A stretch of 64,000 nucleotides of DNA, taken from positions 408,505 to 472,504 of the forward strand of contig JAJZAB010000001.1 of NCBI GenBank assembly GCA_021799635.1. The letters are read 5' to 3'. The notes beneath the pieces were generated by a model. That model did not search any database. It was not told the origin of the DNA and saw nothing but the letters and a program-made list of their open reading frames with translations. A program made the position numbers and the translations under genes. Below are positions 30,981-40,270 of this stretch, piece by piece. The stretch comes from Microcaldota archaeon. GTDB taxonomy: Archaea > Micrarchaeota > Micrarchaeia > Micrarchaeales > Micrarchaeaceae. Numbering within the stretch: the stretch's first letter is position 1; each line of letters starts with the position of its first letter.

Positions 30981-32966
30981 TTGAGTTTTTACTTTTATAC
31001 CATAGCTGCAGGAGCCGTAGCTCTGCTATTCTCTTTATGGGCTGCTTATTCGACCATCGGCAAGCCGGATGGTAACAAGAAGATGCAGGAGATATCCGCA
31101 GCAATACGAGATGGTTCAAGGGCGTATCTGAACAGGCAGCTCAAGACAATACTTGTGTTTGGGGTGGTGCTGGCGATTCTCTTCCTGTTCTTAAAAAACG
31201 GGATTCAGCTTGACATCGCCTTCGCAACAGGGGCAATATCATCATATCTAACTGCGTACATAGGCATGAACGTGGCAGTCAGGGCAAACGTTAGAACAGC
31301 CAAGAGCGCAGAGAAAGGCATAAGAAATGCATTTGAAACGGCCGTGATCGGAGGATCAGTAACCGGATTTGCTGCCGTAGGCTTTGGATTGATAGGGATA
31401 AGCCTGCTGCTCATATATCTCACAATATCGAAGGTTGCGCTGCTGATAGGATTTGGATTCGGGGCATCCCTAATATCCCTTTTCGCAAGGGTCGGGGGAG
31501 GTATCTACACAAAAGCCGCGGATGTAGGCGCCGACCTGGTTGGCAAGACTGAACTTAACCTGCCTGAAGACGATCCAAGAAACCCAGCAGTGATAGCTGA
31601 CAACGTAGGTGATAACGTGGGCGACTGCGCCGGGATGTCAGCAGACGTGTTCGAGAGCTACGCGGTTACGCTCGTGGCTGCGCTTCTGATAGCGTCAAGC
31701 ATAAGCGGAGCTTCCCTGTCGCTTTTTTCATACCCGCTTCTCGTTGCAGCGGTGGGCATAATAGGAAGCCTTGTAGCGATGTTCTTCATGAAAGCACGCG
31801 GCGGCAGCGCAATCAGGGCGCTATATTCCGGCATAATATCTGCAGTAATAATATCTGCGCTGCTTGACTTTGCGCTAACCGCAGCCATGCGTCTGCCGTT
31901 CAGCTACTTCGTTGCAGTGCTGTCAGGCCTAGTCATAGCAATATTAATATTCTGGATAACCGACTATTTCACAGGGAACAAGAGCAAGTCGGTTATAAAG
32001 ATTGCAACTGCGGCGAAGGGCGGCGCAGGGACCAACGTGATCATGGGATTGGCCGTCGGGCTAAGGAGCACATGGCTCCCAGTGCTTGTAATCATAGCAG
32101 CAATATTTGTAAGCTACTTTTCAGTTGGGAGCGTTTACGGGATAGGCATAGCCGCAGTTGGCATGCTCTCCCTAACAGCCACGATACTTACCATAGATTC
32201 ATTTGGGCCAATAACAGACAACGCCGGCGGCATAGCTGAAATGAGCGGGATGCCAGGGAGCGTCAGGAAGGTTACAGACCACCTCGATGCGATAGGGAAT
32301 ACTACAAAGGCTACGACAAAGGGATACGCAATAGGCGGCGCCGCCCTATCTGCCGTCGCTCTTTTCGTTGCATTCTCAAATGCTGTCGGGCTAACCACGC
32401 TCAACGTGCTCAACCCTCTAGTTACAATAGGCATTTTCATAGGTGCGCTCATGCCATTCATCTTTTCATCCTTCCTAATGGAGGCGGTAGGTCACGCAGC
32501 AAACATGATGGTGGAGGAGGTGAGGAGGCAGGTGAAGACCATCAAGGGGCTTATGAACGGCACCGCAAAGCCGGATTACGCCAGGGCTGTTGACATAGCC
32601 ACCATAAACGCGCTTAGGTCACTTGTAGTCCCTGAACTTATTGCCATAGCTACCCCTATAGCAGTTGGGATTCTTCTCGGCAAGGCGGCTTTGGGCGGCC
32701 TTATAGTAGGCATGATTCCAACCAGCTTCGTCATGGCTTTGTTCATGTCAAACGCAGGTGGAGCCATGGACAACGCGAAGAAGTACATAGAGGGAGGCAA
32801 CTTCGGAGGCAAGGGCAGCGATGCACACAAGGCAGCTGTGGTCGGAGATACGCTAGGCGATCCGCTGAAGGACACGGCTGGGCCTTCGCTGAATTCCATG
32901 ATAAAGGTGATAAGCACAATATCAATACTACTCGCGCCAGTTTTTGTGGCCTATGCCATACTGTGA
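30981..32966 (+). CDS. hppA: membrane-bound proton-pumping pyrophosphatase, K+-independent type
   Basis: The 661-residue protein with about 16 membrane helices carries all substrate-site motifs: GADLVGKTELNLPEDDPRN, ADNVGDNVGDCAGMSADVFE, DSFGPITDNAGGIAEM and GDTLGDPLKDTAGPSLN. The residues GNTTKATTKG have Lys and Thr where K+-dependent enzymes have Ala and Gly, so the K+-independent H+-pumping subtype is predicted. It couples pyrophosphate hydrolysis to proton export. The start codon is TTG 30981, with GAGGGG seven to eight bases upstream and a TTTTTAAAT box near 30930. Confidence 0.95.
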   Translation: MSFYFYTIAAGAVALLFSLWAAYSTIGKPDGNKKMQEISAAIRDGSRAYLNRQLKTILVFGVVLAILFLFLKNGIQLDIAFATGAISSYLTAYIGMNVAVRANVRTAKSAEKGIRNAFETAVIGGSVTGFAAVGFGLIGISLLLIYLTISKVALLIGFGFGASLISLFARVGGGIYTKAADVGADLVGKTELNLPEDDPRNPAVIADNVGDNVGDCAGMSADVFESYAVTLVAALLIASSISGASLSLFSYPLLVAAVGIIGSLVAMFFMKARGGSAIRALYSGIISAVIISALLDFALTAAMRLPFSYFVAVLSGLVIAILIFWITDYFTGNKSKSVIKIATAAKGGAGTNVIMGLAVGLRSTWLPVLVIIAAIFVSYFSVGSVYGIGIAAVGMLSLTATILTIDSFGPITDNAGGIAEMSGMPGSVRKVTDHLDAIGNTTKATTKGYAIGGAALSAVALFVAFSNAVGLTTLNVLNPLVTIGIFIGALMPFIFSSFLMEAVGHAANMMVEEVRRQVKTIKGLMNGTAKPDYARAVDIATINALRSLVVPELIAIATPIAVGILLGKAALGGLIVGMIPTSFVMALFMSNAGGAMDNAKKYIEGGNFGGKGSDAHKAAVVGDTLGDPLKDTAGPSLNSMIKVISTISILLAPVFVAYAIL

Positions 32967-33023
32967 GCATCTGTTATTAAATATTGGCTGTTTAAGTATA
33001 CTGCACTCCGCTGAAGTGAATGT

Positions 33024-33305
33024 ATGAAGCCGGAAAAAATCAGTACAATATCCGTATTGTTCCTTTACATAATATCCATAATACTGCTGATATCAATATT
33101 CACTACAAGCTACACATCAGCAATAGCTGTTTCGCTTTTTGATGGCATAATAGCATACATCCTATTCTTAGTGCTTGGCACGCTAAGCTTTTTCAACCAA
33201 AAGAAGCCGGCGATGAGCAAGAGGCTTTTCATAGCCTTATCTGTGATTCTGGGGATTTTCGTAGCCTACATATTATTCATAATCTGGGTAATCTACCTAA
33301 TTTAG
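33024..33305 (+). CDS. small membrane protein of unknown function (93 aa)
   Basis: Three membrane helices are visible (ISVLFLYIISIILLISIF, AIAVSLFDGIIAYILFLVLG, LFIALSVILGIFVAYILFII). It starts at ATG 33024, 57 bases after the pyrophosphatase. A dispersed 59-base repeat begins directly after its stop codon. Confidence 0.6.
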   Translation: MKPEKISTISVLFLYIISIILLISIFTTSYTSAIAVSLFDGIIAYILFLVLGTLSFFNQKKPAMSKRLFIALSVILGIFVAYILFIIWVIYLI

Positions 33306-33364
33306 CAACGTGAGCTGGAAATCCCGCGCTCTTTGGCGTTGGGATGAGAGCTGCCGCAATAAAG
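33306..33364 (+). repeat. 59-bp dispersed repeat, copy A
   Basis: The core AATCCCGCGCTCTTTGGCG, followed by GATGAGAGCTGCCGCA, is shared with 44941-44999. Both copies begin at the first base after a TAG stop of a membrane protein gene. About 50 of 59 bases match with two single-base indels. It could be a decayed IS200/IS605 right end or a structured RNA. Confidence 0.7.
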
Positions 33365-33473
33365 TATATAAAAACTGAACCGCAATGGCACAGAAATTCA
33401 GGCTCTACCAAGATTTTAAAAGGCACGGCGGAGATAGGCCTGCATTCGATTCCCTCAAAATTCCTATAACAAA

Positions 33474-34040
33474 CTATATTCTTCCTCTTGATTCCCCAAC
33501 AGACACCCCGCTCGCAATCATGTGTGACAGCCTCAGCAGTTTGGCCGCGTATGGCACGATCAGCTCTGTTTCCTTCCAGCTGAAGCTGCTCCACGCGTAG
33601 AAACCAGCCGTGCGCCTATACCTGCCCTGTGCAGCTATGATTTTCAGCTTCCCGGACGCATCCACGCCTGCAGCATCCGCAAACTTGCGAACAGATTCAG
33701 ACAGCAGCGCCGAACGCGGCCTGTGCCTTGTTACGATTAGGATCTCTGCACCCAACCTTTTTCCCAGTCCGTTCACATCTACTATGTTTAGGCCTGCGAC
33801 AGCTATGCCGTTAAGTGCTATCACCCTTACCTGATCCATGAACCTGGATTTAGCCATCATTCCAGCTATCCTTTTTGTCGAATCGGCTCCGTCAACCTCC
33901 ACGTAGGTTGAGAGGACACCTTCCACGCCCTTAGAGTTTCCCACAATGCAGACTAGGAGCGCCCTGGCGTGAGGCCTGCCCCTCCTTATAGGGCCGCTGG
34001 CCAACGCAGCTATCCTGATTCCCTCCTTCAAGAAAACCAC
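33474..34040 (-). CDS. DUF99 (UPF0215) family protein
   Basis: The N terminus FLKEGIRIAALASGPI and the central LNGIAVAGLNIVDVNGL match the archaeal DUF99 family, related to endonuclease V in fold. A role in DNA or RNA repair is only suggested. The start is GTG 34040. It lies downstream of rpoL at the end of the ribosomal-protein operon, 57 bases away, and may be co-transcribed. Confidence 0.75.
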   Translation of the reverse strand: MVFLKEGIRIAALASGPIRRGRPHARALLVCIVGNSKGVEGVLSTYVEVDGADSTKRIAGMMAKSRFMDQVRVIALNGIAVAGLNIVDVNGLGKRLGAEILIVTRHRPRSALLSESVRKFADAAGVDASGKLKIIAAQGRYRRTAGFYAWSSFSWKETELIVPYAAKLLRLSHMIASGVSVGESRGRI

Positions 34041-34097
34041 CTACTGCATACGATGAAGCCGTATGAAACCACGCAAAAGGTTTTGGCGGTCAGCAGT

Positions 34098-34370
34098 TTA
34101 TTTTTTCTTTGCAATCCCAGCCCTCATCTCCTGAATGTTCTCTTTTATCCGGCCAATAGCGCTGGAAACGGCGTCGGCCGCCTTTTTCCTATTCGTCTTA
34201 ACAACTAGGATGGGCTTGCCAACGTCTGGGTGATCCTTATTCACACCCGCAAAGGTGACATCATTGTCGTTCTGCAGCTCATGGGCTATGAAGTCTGGTA
34301 TGGTCAAGTCGCCAGTATCAAATTCTATCATAAGCTCCTTGCTCTCCTCTTTTATCGCTTTGATATCCAT
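34098..34370 (-). CDS. rpoL: DNA-directed RNA polymerase subunit L
   Basis: The 90-residue protein has the Rpb11-type motif LMIEFDTGDLTIPDFIAHEL followed by the TFAGVNKDHPDVGKP segment. It pairs with RpoD (encoded at 48.1 kb) in the assembly platform of the enzyme. It follows csl4 by 16 bases in the spc-type operon. Confidence 0.95.
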   Translation of the reverse strand: MDIKAIKEESKELMIEFDTGDLTIPDFIAHELQNDNDVTFAGVNKDHPDVGKPILVVKTNRKKAADAVSSAIGRIKENIQEMRAGIAKKK

Positions 34371-34386
34371 GTGACCACTTATGTAG

Positions 34387-35022
34387 TTAATCGTTAAACA
34401 GCTTTTTTATCTCTTCCGGCTTGCCGTAGTAAGAGCTTATCTTCCTGCTCTCGCTTCTCTTGCACCCGACGCAGCGCAGCACCATGCTCCCTCCGCTGGG
34501 CTCCATGAAGTTTCCGCATTCGCTGCATCTGGCGTATACCACTCCGGCTTCTGGGGTAGCAAGGCTCAGTATGTATATGTCATCGTCCTCGCCAACAACC
34601 CTGGCGATTATAGTATCCCCAACCTTGCACGGTTTTTCCTCGACTTGGCCTCCGCGGTCCCTCGGGTTGTCGTGCATCCTTCCCCTTCCTCCTCTGTCAA
34701 AATGCCCCCTGGATTTGGTTATTATCTTGCCGTCTTTGATGGCCAGCGTCTCCCTGTTTTTGCTGCGTATGCTGTCTATGCTTACAAAAGCCACGCTCCT
34801 CATCTCGTTGGACACCGTGCCGAGAACCATCATCCCCCTTCCAATCTTAATCACGTGCTTTATCGGCTCTACAGACACGGCGTTTTCCCTGATCTTTACC
34901 TCGCCGGAAGAGGCGGCGTAGACGATTCCATCTTCAGAATAGGTGTTGTCTGAGGGAGCCAATTCCTCCTCAACAGATAGCCTTTCTCCAGGAATCACAA
35001 ACCTTCTATTTTCGGTGTCCAT
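34387..35022 (-). CDS. csl4: exosome subunit Csl4
   Basis: Three parts are visible: an N-terminal domain (FVIPGERLSVEEELAPSDN, GIVYAASSGEV), an S1-like domain interrupted by a Gly/Arg-rich insert (RGHFDRGGRGRMHDNPRDRG), and a C-terminal zinc ribbon (CSECGNF, LRCVGCKR). It forms the cap of the archaeal RNA exosome. ATG 35022 is preferred, with AGGAGG a few bases upstream, because the longer frame runs into uS5. The RGG-like insert is unusual. Confidence 0.92.
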   Translation of the reverse strand: MDTENRRFVIPGERLSVEEELAPSDNTYSEDGIVYAASSGEVKIRENAVSVEPIKHVIKIGRGMMVLGTVSNEMRSVAFVSIDSIRSKNRETLAIKDGKIITKSRGHFDRGGRGRMHDNPRDRGGQVEEKPCKVGDTIIARVVGEDDDIYILSLATPEAGVVYARCSECGNFMEPSGGSMVLRCVGCKRSESRKISSYYGKPEEIKKLFND

Positions 35023-35032
35023 GCGAATCCTC

Positions 35033-35698
35033 CTATCGTTTCGCCTCAAGCAGCGATGAATTCTTCATCGAGTTTTCGCTCTTCAGCGCTTTGAATACGG
35101 CAATTAGTGTGTTGTACTTTGTCCTTGTCCTTCCCCTTGAAAAGCTCCAGAGATCCTTGACGCCTGCAAGCTCCAGCATCTTCTTCACCGGCTCGCTGGC
35201 GACGATTCCGAGCCCCCTAGGCGCAGGCTTCAGCGTTATATCCACGCTGCCGCACTTGCCCTTGACTATTACAGGCAAACTGTGCGCCGTACCGCACGCG
35301 CACTGCCAGGATCCGCATCCGAATATAACAGGTATTACGTTCGCCTTTGCGTTTTTTACTGCCCGCTCTATTGCTGCTTTGACCTCTGCCTCCTTGCCGC
35401 TTCCAACTCCGACGTGGCCCCTGCCGTCTCCTACGATTGCCGTTACGCGGTATTTCGCCTTCCTGTTGTTCTTTGTCATCCTCTGAACGCTTGAAATCTC
35501 GATGACCTCATTCTTTATGTCAGGTATGAGCGCGTCAACTATCTCGGTTTCCTGTATGTGCCTTCCTTCATGGAAAATCTGCTCTATTGAGGTTATCTCC
35601 TTGCTCTTCACCCTCCTTCCGACATCCGTCCTCGGTTGCCATGAATCTATATTGAATGTGCTTTCTGATTCATACCTTCTATTTTGCGGCCTCAACAA
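35033..35698 (-). CDS. rps5: ribosomal protein uS5
   Basis: Core sequences are DIKNEVIEISSVQRMTKNNR, VGDGRGHVGVGSGKEAEV and PAPRGLGIVASEPVKKMLEL, in 221 residues. It helps mRNA entry and decoding accuracy in the 30S body. In most archaea uL30, uL15 and SecY follow; here csl4 follows directly. Confidence 0.96.
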   Translation of the reverse strand: MLRPQNRRYESESTFNIDSWQPRTDVGRRVKSKEITSIEQIFHEGRHIQETEIVDALIPDIKNEVIEISSVQRMTKNNRKAKYRVTAIVGDGRGHVGVGSGKEAEVKAAIERAVKNAKANVIPVIFGCGSWQCACGTAHSLPVIVKGKCGSVDITLKPAPRGLGIVASEPVKKMLELAGVKDLWSFSRGRTRTKYNTLIAVFKALKSENSMKNSSLLEAKR

Positions 35699-35699
35699 A

Positions 35700-36242
35700 T
35701 CACGTTAGTATCTTTTTCTTCACTTCATCAAACAGCGCTCTGATCTCCTTCACTTCCACCTTCTCCTTCCCGTAAGCGGAGAATTGGACCGAGCCTTCTT
35801 TCATCGACCTGGCGTAATCCTCAATGTGCTTCCCTGATATCCTATCCTGGTCAACCTCTATGCTGTTTATGACTCCCATTCCGCCATCCACGGCGCCCCT
35901 TGCCCCCGCGAAGACTACAGAGGATTTTACCGGCTTGTACAAGCCGATGTCCAGAACTACATTGCCTTGATACTTACCCTTTGCTTTCTTTGCCAGCAGC
36001 ATCCCCGTGAGATACGCCGTCGGTATGTTGGCCCTAGGCAGCCATCCCTGTGCTTCCAGTTCCTTGGAGCTGGCGGATGACACCACTATATCACCCTTTG
36101 GATTGTAAGATACAAGCTGCGCTATTATCCCCCTATTGCTTTTCCTTATGATTATCCGCGGCAGCCCGCTCTTCAGCAGCGCTATCCTCTTCTTGTAGTT
36201 CGTTTTTGAACTCCTTCTCCTCGCTCTTATGTGCCTGTACAT
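35700..36242 (-). CDS. rpl18: ribosomal protein uL18
   Basis: Family features are YRHIRARRRSSKTNYKKRIA, the RNA-binding RIIIRKSNRGIIAQLVSY and a C-terminal helix (DEVKKKIL). It binds 5S rRNA. One base separates it from uS5. Length is 180 residues, normal for archaea. Confidence 0.95.
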   Translation of the reverse strand: MYRHIRARRRSSKTNYKKRIALLKSGLPRIIIRKSNRGIIAQLVSYNPKGDIVVSSASSKELEAQGWLPRANIPTAYLTGMLLAKKAKGKYQGNVVLDIGLYKPVKSSVVFAGARGAVDGGMGVINSIEVDQDRISGKHIEDYARSMKEGSVQFSAYGKEKVEVKEIRALFDEVKKKILT

Positions 36243-36249
36243 TGTATCA

Positions 36250-36723
36250 TCATATATGCTTAAGCTCCGCCGCCTTCTCGTCGCTTATCGCCACTCCCCT
36301 GCTCTTCATGTGGCTTATCAGCGAAGCCTTGTTTTCGAACGTTCCGCCTTTGACAAGCGCGTAGAACCTCTTGAACGATTCATTGTCTATCACTTTTTCG
36401 GACTTGAGCTTCCTGAGCACCCTCCTCTGGGCCCTAACCTTTTTCTTATATTCTATGCCCCTCCTGGCCTTTGGCGTTCCTCTCCTGCTTCCGATGCCCC
36501 TCTTTCTGCCCTTCATCTTCTTGAGCCTTGTAATCTTTGACCTGATGCTGATGTTGTGCTTCTCTTTTATGGCGTATATCTTCCCGTCCTTTATCATGGT
36601 TCTTACGTCCTCTGCAGTTATGGCCTTTGACGCATCTTCATACGCATCCTTCTTTATCCTTATCTTGCTGGTTCCCCTGCCCATCAGCCTTGAAGCTATT
36701 CTATTCGTAAGTTTTATGCTCAT
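36250..36723 (-). CDS. rpl19e: ribosomal protein eL19
   Basis: The 157-residue basic protein has RIASRLMGRGTSKIRIKKD at the start and RKRGIGSRRGTPKARRG in the middle, both typical of eL19. It forms an archaeal/eukaryotic intersubunit contact. It overlaps the eL32 stop by four bases, so the pair is translationally coupled. Confidence 0.95.
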   Translation of the reverse strand: MSIKLTNRIASRLMGRGTSKIRIKKDAYEDASKAITAEDVRTMIKDGKIYAIKEKHNISIRSKITRLKKMKGRKRGIGSRRGTPKARRGIEYKKKVRAQRRVLRKLKSEKVIDNESFKRFYALVKGGTFENKASLISHMKSRGVAISDEKAAELKHI

Positions 36724-37094
36724 ACTGAACCACCGTTTGCAATCCTTATTCCGTTGCTGTTCGCGATCTTGATGATTGTTGACCTTTTCCTTTTCGAGAC
36801 TGCGTGAGCTATTATCACGTCAAAATTCTGCCTGTCCAGCTTTCCTGCCAGGGCGAGCATCTCGCCCGCGTTGTGCACGACAACGCCGACCCTGCCAGAC
36901 CCCCTGAGGCCGCGTATGGCCTCCGGATTCCTGTAGCCGATTGAAGGGACCGCCCCCATAAAATCCTTCTTTATTCTTTTCTTGTTGTCTATACCTCTCT
37001 GCTTGCGCCACCTCGCTTTGACCCTTTTCCTATGTTTTGCCCCAAAGTTTGGCACGTTGAATTTTGGGTGGCTCTTTTTTTTCAGCATGTTCAT
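36720..37094 (-). CDS. rpl32e: ribosomal protein eL32
   Basis: Shows FNVPNFGAKHRKRVKARWRK, MGAVPSIGYRNPEAIRGL and the closing helix, all characteristic of eL32. Length is 124 residues. It overlaps the uL6 stop by four bases and the eL19 start by four bases in the operon. Confidence 0.95.
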   Translation of the reverse strand: MNMLKKKSHPKFNVPNFGAKHRKRVKARWRKQRGIDNKKRIKKDFMGAVPSIGYRNPEAIRGLRGSGRVGVVVHNAGEMLALAGKLDRQNFDVIIAHAVSKRKRSTIIKIANSNGIRIANGGSV

Positions 37095-37624
37095 TCCTCT
37101 ATGGCGTAGTACACTCCGTCCTGAAAGACTCTATCGTCCTTCTTCCTTATCTTGCTCGCCTTCCTTATATTCGCCGCGGTCTGCGACACATCATCAAGGC
37201 TCGTGCCGTATATCCTGGCGTTCTGCCCACTTATCTCAACCTTGGTATTTCCAACAATCTTGGCTGACCTGGCTGCTCTTTCGCCTATCATATTCTTTAG
37301 CATAAATGAGCCGCCCTTGACCTCCATGGTGAGCGGGAAGTGTGCGTGTATGCTTTTCATGTTTATCTCAAAATACCTAGTCACTCCGTCGATGTCGTTC
37401 TGTATCTCCTTGCGCAGCGCCTTGGCCGCCTTCTCTCCATTCTTAGCCAGGGGCTTTACTTCAGTAGGGGATATGGATACCTCGTTGCCATTAACCGAGA
37501 TGTTGAGGAGCGACGTGTTGAAAATCCTCCTGTTCTTGCCAAGGCTACCCTTGACCGTTATGCAGTTGCCTCCGTCAACTGAAACTTTTATGCCGCTCGG
37601 TATTTTTACAGATATCATAAGCAC
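37091..37624 (-). CDS. rpl6: ribosomal protein uL6
   Basis: Starts with VKIPSGIKVSVDGGNCITVK, and the middle has VTRYFEINMKSIHAHFPLTM and VKGGSFMLKNMIGE. Two similar alpha/beta domains of uL6 are evident in 177 residues. It lies near the GTPase centre of the 50S subunit. Confidence 0.96.
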   Translation of the reverse strand: MLMISVKIPSGIKVSVDGGNCITVKGSLGKNRRIFNTSLLNISVNGNEVSISPTEVKPLAKNGEKAAKALRKEIQNDIDGVTRYFEINMKSIHAHFPLTMEVKGGSFMLKNMIGERAARSAKIVGNTKVEISGQNARIYGTSLDDVSQTAANIRKASKIRKKDDRVFQDGVYYAIEE

Positions 37625-37627
37625 CAG

Positions 37628-38008
37628 CTAGTATACGTAGGCTATAAGCCTTCCGCCTATATTCCTCTCCTTTACCTCCTTGTTTGTCAGCATCCCTTCA
37701 GGAGTTGATATTATTAGTATGCCGAAATCTTTGCTCGGTATGTACCTTGACTCGTATCTCTGTATGTCATCCTTAGTTATTGGATACCTAGGCTTTATAA
37801 CCCCTATCCCGTTTATCTTGTTCGACAGCCTTACCCTTATCATGCTCACGTGCCTTTCCTTAAACTCCTCGTATCCGTCAATGTAGGTCTCTTTCTTCAT
37901 GACATCAAGCACAGCCCTGATGAGCTTTGTCGAATAGAGGTTGCACTCACGCCTTCCTATCCTCTCATTTGTCTTTATAGTGTTTATAGCGTCGGCAAAC
38001 CTATCCAT
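37628..38008 (-). CDS. rps8: ribosomal protein uS8
   Basis: Begins MDRFADAINTIKTNERIGRR and ends with PEGMLTNKEVKERNIGG, the family's C-terminal signature. Length is 126 residues. It binds 16S helix 21 and in many organisms represses its own operon. Confidence 0.96.
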   Translation of the reverse strand: MDRFADAINTIKTNERIGRRECNLYSTKLIRAVLDVMKKETYIDGYEEFKERHVSMIRVRLSNKINGIGVIKPRYPITKDDIQRYESRYIPSKDFGILIISTPEGMLTNKEVKERNIGGRLIAYVY

Positions 38009-38012
38009 TCAA

Positions 38013-38177
38013 TCAACCATATTTCTTGAATCCGAGATTCTTGGCAGTTTCCCTAAAGCACCTCCTGCATATGTAAAGCCTGTGCGACCTTATCAGGCCA
38101 CGCGCCGTACCGCACAGCCTGCACCTTCGTGCTCCCTTACCTTTGAATTTTTCCTCTATTTTTACCTTCATCAGCAT
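38013..38177 (-). CDS. rps14: ribosomal protein uS14 (zinc form)
   Basis: The 54-residue protein has two CxxC pairs, RRCRLCG and YICRRCF, and the C-terminal [14 protein letters not shown] typical of uS14. ATG 38177 overlaps the uL5 stop (TGATG), so coupling is likely; ATG 38171 is the alternative. Its position between uL5 and uS8 is the standard one. Confidence 0.93.
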   Translation of the reverse strand: MLMKVKIEEKFKGKGARRCRLCGTARGLIRSHRLYICRRCFRETAKNLGFKKYG

Positions 38178-38710
38178 CAACCTTCAGCTACATTCACTCC
38201 GAACTCCTTCTCCATAAATGATTTTATTGCATCCCTGTCTATTATCCTGTGGTGATCCGGTATCCTTGCAGCACCCCTCTTTCTGTACTCGACCCTTGCC
38301 CCCATTCTTCTGAACGAGAGGTTGACGTTCATGCCAAGCATGCCTATCGCAGGGTCGTACTTTATTCCCCTTATGTCTATGTACTCCTTTATGCCGAAGC
38401 TCAGCGAATTCGGAGTTATTGAGGAATCCTTGATCCTGTTGTCGGTGGCATCGAGCAGCCTCGGAAGCAGCTTCTTGATCTCCTCTCCTCTCACCGTTAC
38501 CATCGCGCCTATCTTCTGCCCCTTCGTTATCTTGAATGAGGGATTCCTTTTTCTGGATAGCTCATCCACCGGCGTCCTTGAGGTAATAAGCGTTATCAAT
38601 TTCTTGGCGGCGTCGGTATGCCTCTCTTCGTTGCCCGTGCCTATGTTTATCACCAGCTTGCTTATCCTTATTGCCTGCATTGGGTTTTGATCTTTCGCCA
38701 TCCTAACCAA
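38177..38710 (-). CDS. rpl5: ribosomal protein uL5
   Basis: Recognisable by [40 protein letters not shown] and [20 protein letters not shown]. Length is 177 residues. It binds 5S rRNA and contacts the P-site tRNA. It overlaps eS4 by eight bases and uS14 by one. Confidence 0.96.
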   Translation of the reverse strand: MVRMAKDQNPMQAIRISKLVINIGTGNEERHTDAAKKLITLITSRTPVDELSRKRNPSFKITKGQKIGAMVTVRGEEIKKLLPRLLDATDNRIKDSSITPNSLSFGIKEYIDIRGIKYDPAIGMLGMNVNLSFRRMGARVEYRKRGAARIPDHHRIIDRDAIKSFMEKEFGVNVAEG

Positions 38711-39389
38711 CTACCATTATGTTCTTGAGAAGAGTCTCAAACGGCTCTCCGACCTCGCCAGAGACGGTTACTGAAGGCGAAGCCTTCGCGTTTCCAGGCT
38801 TTATGCCTTTTATACTTCCAGACGTTCCCACGTGGACTCCTGCGATTACCATGCACCTGCTTCCCTCAGCCAGCTTCATAACTTTTTTTATCCTGTTTTT
38901 TGAATCTATGACAACCGAATCGTTAACAGCCACTTCTTTCTGTGCAGCCACAGAGCTTCCGTCGTGCAGCCCCACCATTACCGCGCCTTTCCTTCCTATA
39001 TACTTGTGCACCACCTTGCAAAGCCTTTCGTCTGCGCTTCCTGGGTCCACCCTGCTCACGTCGGCCTGCCCCCTGGCGTTTATGCCTATCCTGTAAGCGT
39101 CACCTGAGCCTTTTATTTGTATTACATCGTTCAGTCCCACCGGGTACTTCAGGTCCCTGACAGCCCTGCCGTTCACCACAATAAGCTCAGCAGTAACTAA
39201 TTTTCTGGCGTCGCGCCTTGATTGAACTATTCCTACTTTTCTTACGAATTGAAGGAGTGATATGCTGCTAAGGAGCGAATGCCTGCCGCACTTAGGTTTT
39301 GTCACGTATCTGGTTGTCTTCTTGCCCACCGCCATGTAGCGAGTGGAAGCCAAACCCTTCATGTGCCTGCTGTTTCCCCTTCCAGCCAT
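38703..39389 (-). CDS. rps4e: ribosomal protein eS4
   Basis: From ATG 39389 the protein starts MAGRGNSRHMKGLASTRYM. It contains an S4-like RNA-binding domain (LLQFVRKVGIVQSRRDARKL), a central domain and a C-terminal KOW motif. The in-frame extension to 39449 overlaps uL24 and is rejected. Length is 228 residues, normal for archaea. Confidence 0.95.
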   Translation of the reverse strand: MAGRGNSRHMKGLASTRYMAVGKKTTRYVTKPKCGRHSLLSSISLLQFVRKVGIVQSRRDARKLVTAELIVVNGRAVRDLKYPVGLNDVIQIKGSGDAYRIGINARGQADVSRVDPGSADERLCKVVHKYIGRKGAVMVGLHDGSSVAAQKEVAVNDSVVIDSKNRIKKVMKLAEGSRCMVIAGVHVGTSGSIKGIKPGNAKASPSVTVSGEVGEPFETLLKNIMVVG

Positions 39390-39393
39390 AGTC

Positions 39394-39867
39394 TCAGCCT
39401 CTTGCCTCGTTCTTCGCAGGTCCGCCGTCTGCTTTCTTTTCCAGCGCACCAGCTGTAGTCTTTGCCGCGGTTTCTTGGATGTTCTTCTCCTGCCTTTTTA
39501 CCTCTTGCTTGAGCCCGAGCCTCGAAGCCCTTACCTTGTCTGACAGGTTCAGGTCGGTGATGTAGACGCAGCCGCTGCTCACTCCCACGTTAAACTCCTT
39601 GCCCTTCGCATTCTTCTTCATCAGCGAATCCATGAAGATTCTGCCTGTCCTAAGGTTAACCCTTGTAACCTTTCCTATGGTGCCCCTCTTCGAGCCGCTC
39701 ATGACCTTAACAGTATCCCCGGTTGCCAGCTGTATGGCCCTCCTTTTCAGCTGCATCTTCTCTCTGAGTGCCTTGTCAACGTGCGCGTGCACAAAGTGCT
39801 GCCTTGTGTGCATAGGCGCGTTGTACCTAAAGAGCCTCTGCTTCCTTGGTTTGCTGCTTTTAATCAT
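39394..39867 (-). CDS. rpl24: ribosomal protein uL24
   Basis: The KOW motif region reads IQLATGDTVKVMSGSKRGTI and the N terminus is basic (SSKPRKQRLFRYNAPMHTRQ). The last 40 residues form a Lys/Glu/Ala-rich tail (QEKNIQETAAKTTAGALEKK), longer than usual. It is an early-assembly protein at the tunnel exit. Confidence 0.95.
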   Translation of the reverse strand: MIKSSKPRKQRLFRYNAPMHTRQHFVHAHVDKALREKMQLKRRAIQLATGDTVKVMSGSKRGTIGKVTRVNLRTGRIFMDSLMKKNAKGKEFNVGVSSGCVYITDLNLSDKVRASRLGLKQEVKRQEKNIQETAAKTTAGALEKKADGGPAKNEARG

Positions 39868-39871
39868 AAAA

Positions 39872-40270
39872 TCACACCACCCTAGAGGCTATGCCAGCCA
39901 GCTTTATGTACCTTTCAATTACCTCCCTGGCCATGGCACCCTTCACCTCGGTGCCGACAGGCAGGTTGGTCTCGGTTATCAGTATCCCAGCGTTGTCCTC
40001 GAACCTGATGCGCATGCCGTTCTTCCTCCTTATCGGCTGCTTCTGCCTTATTATGACAACGCGCACCTTCTTCTTGATGTACTGCGGGTTTCCGCTCTTT
40101 ACGCTGGCCATCACTATATCGCCTATGCCTGAAGCGGCCAGCCTTCCGTGCCTGCCGGCCTTGCCTATCTTGTTTATTATCATCAGCGTTTTGGCGCCGC
40201 TGTTGTCGGCGCAGGCGAGCACGCTTCCAGGCACCAGGGTCTTTGACACGGTTGCAGATATGCTCTTCAT
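39872..40270 (-). CDS. rpl14: ribosomal protein uL14
   Basis: Shows [20 protein letters not shown], then [20 protein letters not shown] and [20 protein letters not shown], all strong uL14 signatures. Length is 132 residues. It forms part of the factor-binding and intersubunit face. It overlaps the uS17 stop by four bases. Confidence 0.97.
   Translation of the reverse strand: MKSISATVSKTLVPGSVLACADNSGAKTLMIINKIGKAGRHGRLAASGIGDIVMASVKSGNPQYIKKKVRVVIIRQKQPIRRKNGMRIRFEDNAGILITETNLPVGTEVKGAMAREVIERYIKLAGIASRVV

Noticed and set aside
33385-33600. 71-codon frame behind repeat copy A with a TATA-like box
   Set aside because: More than half lies antisense to the DUF99 gene, which has clear family features. 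The first 30 codons have no recognisable match.
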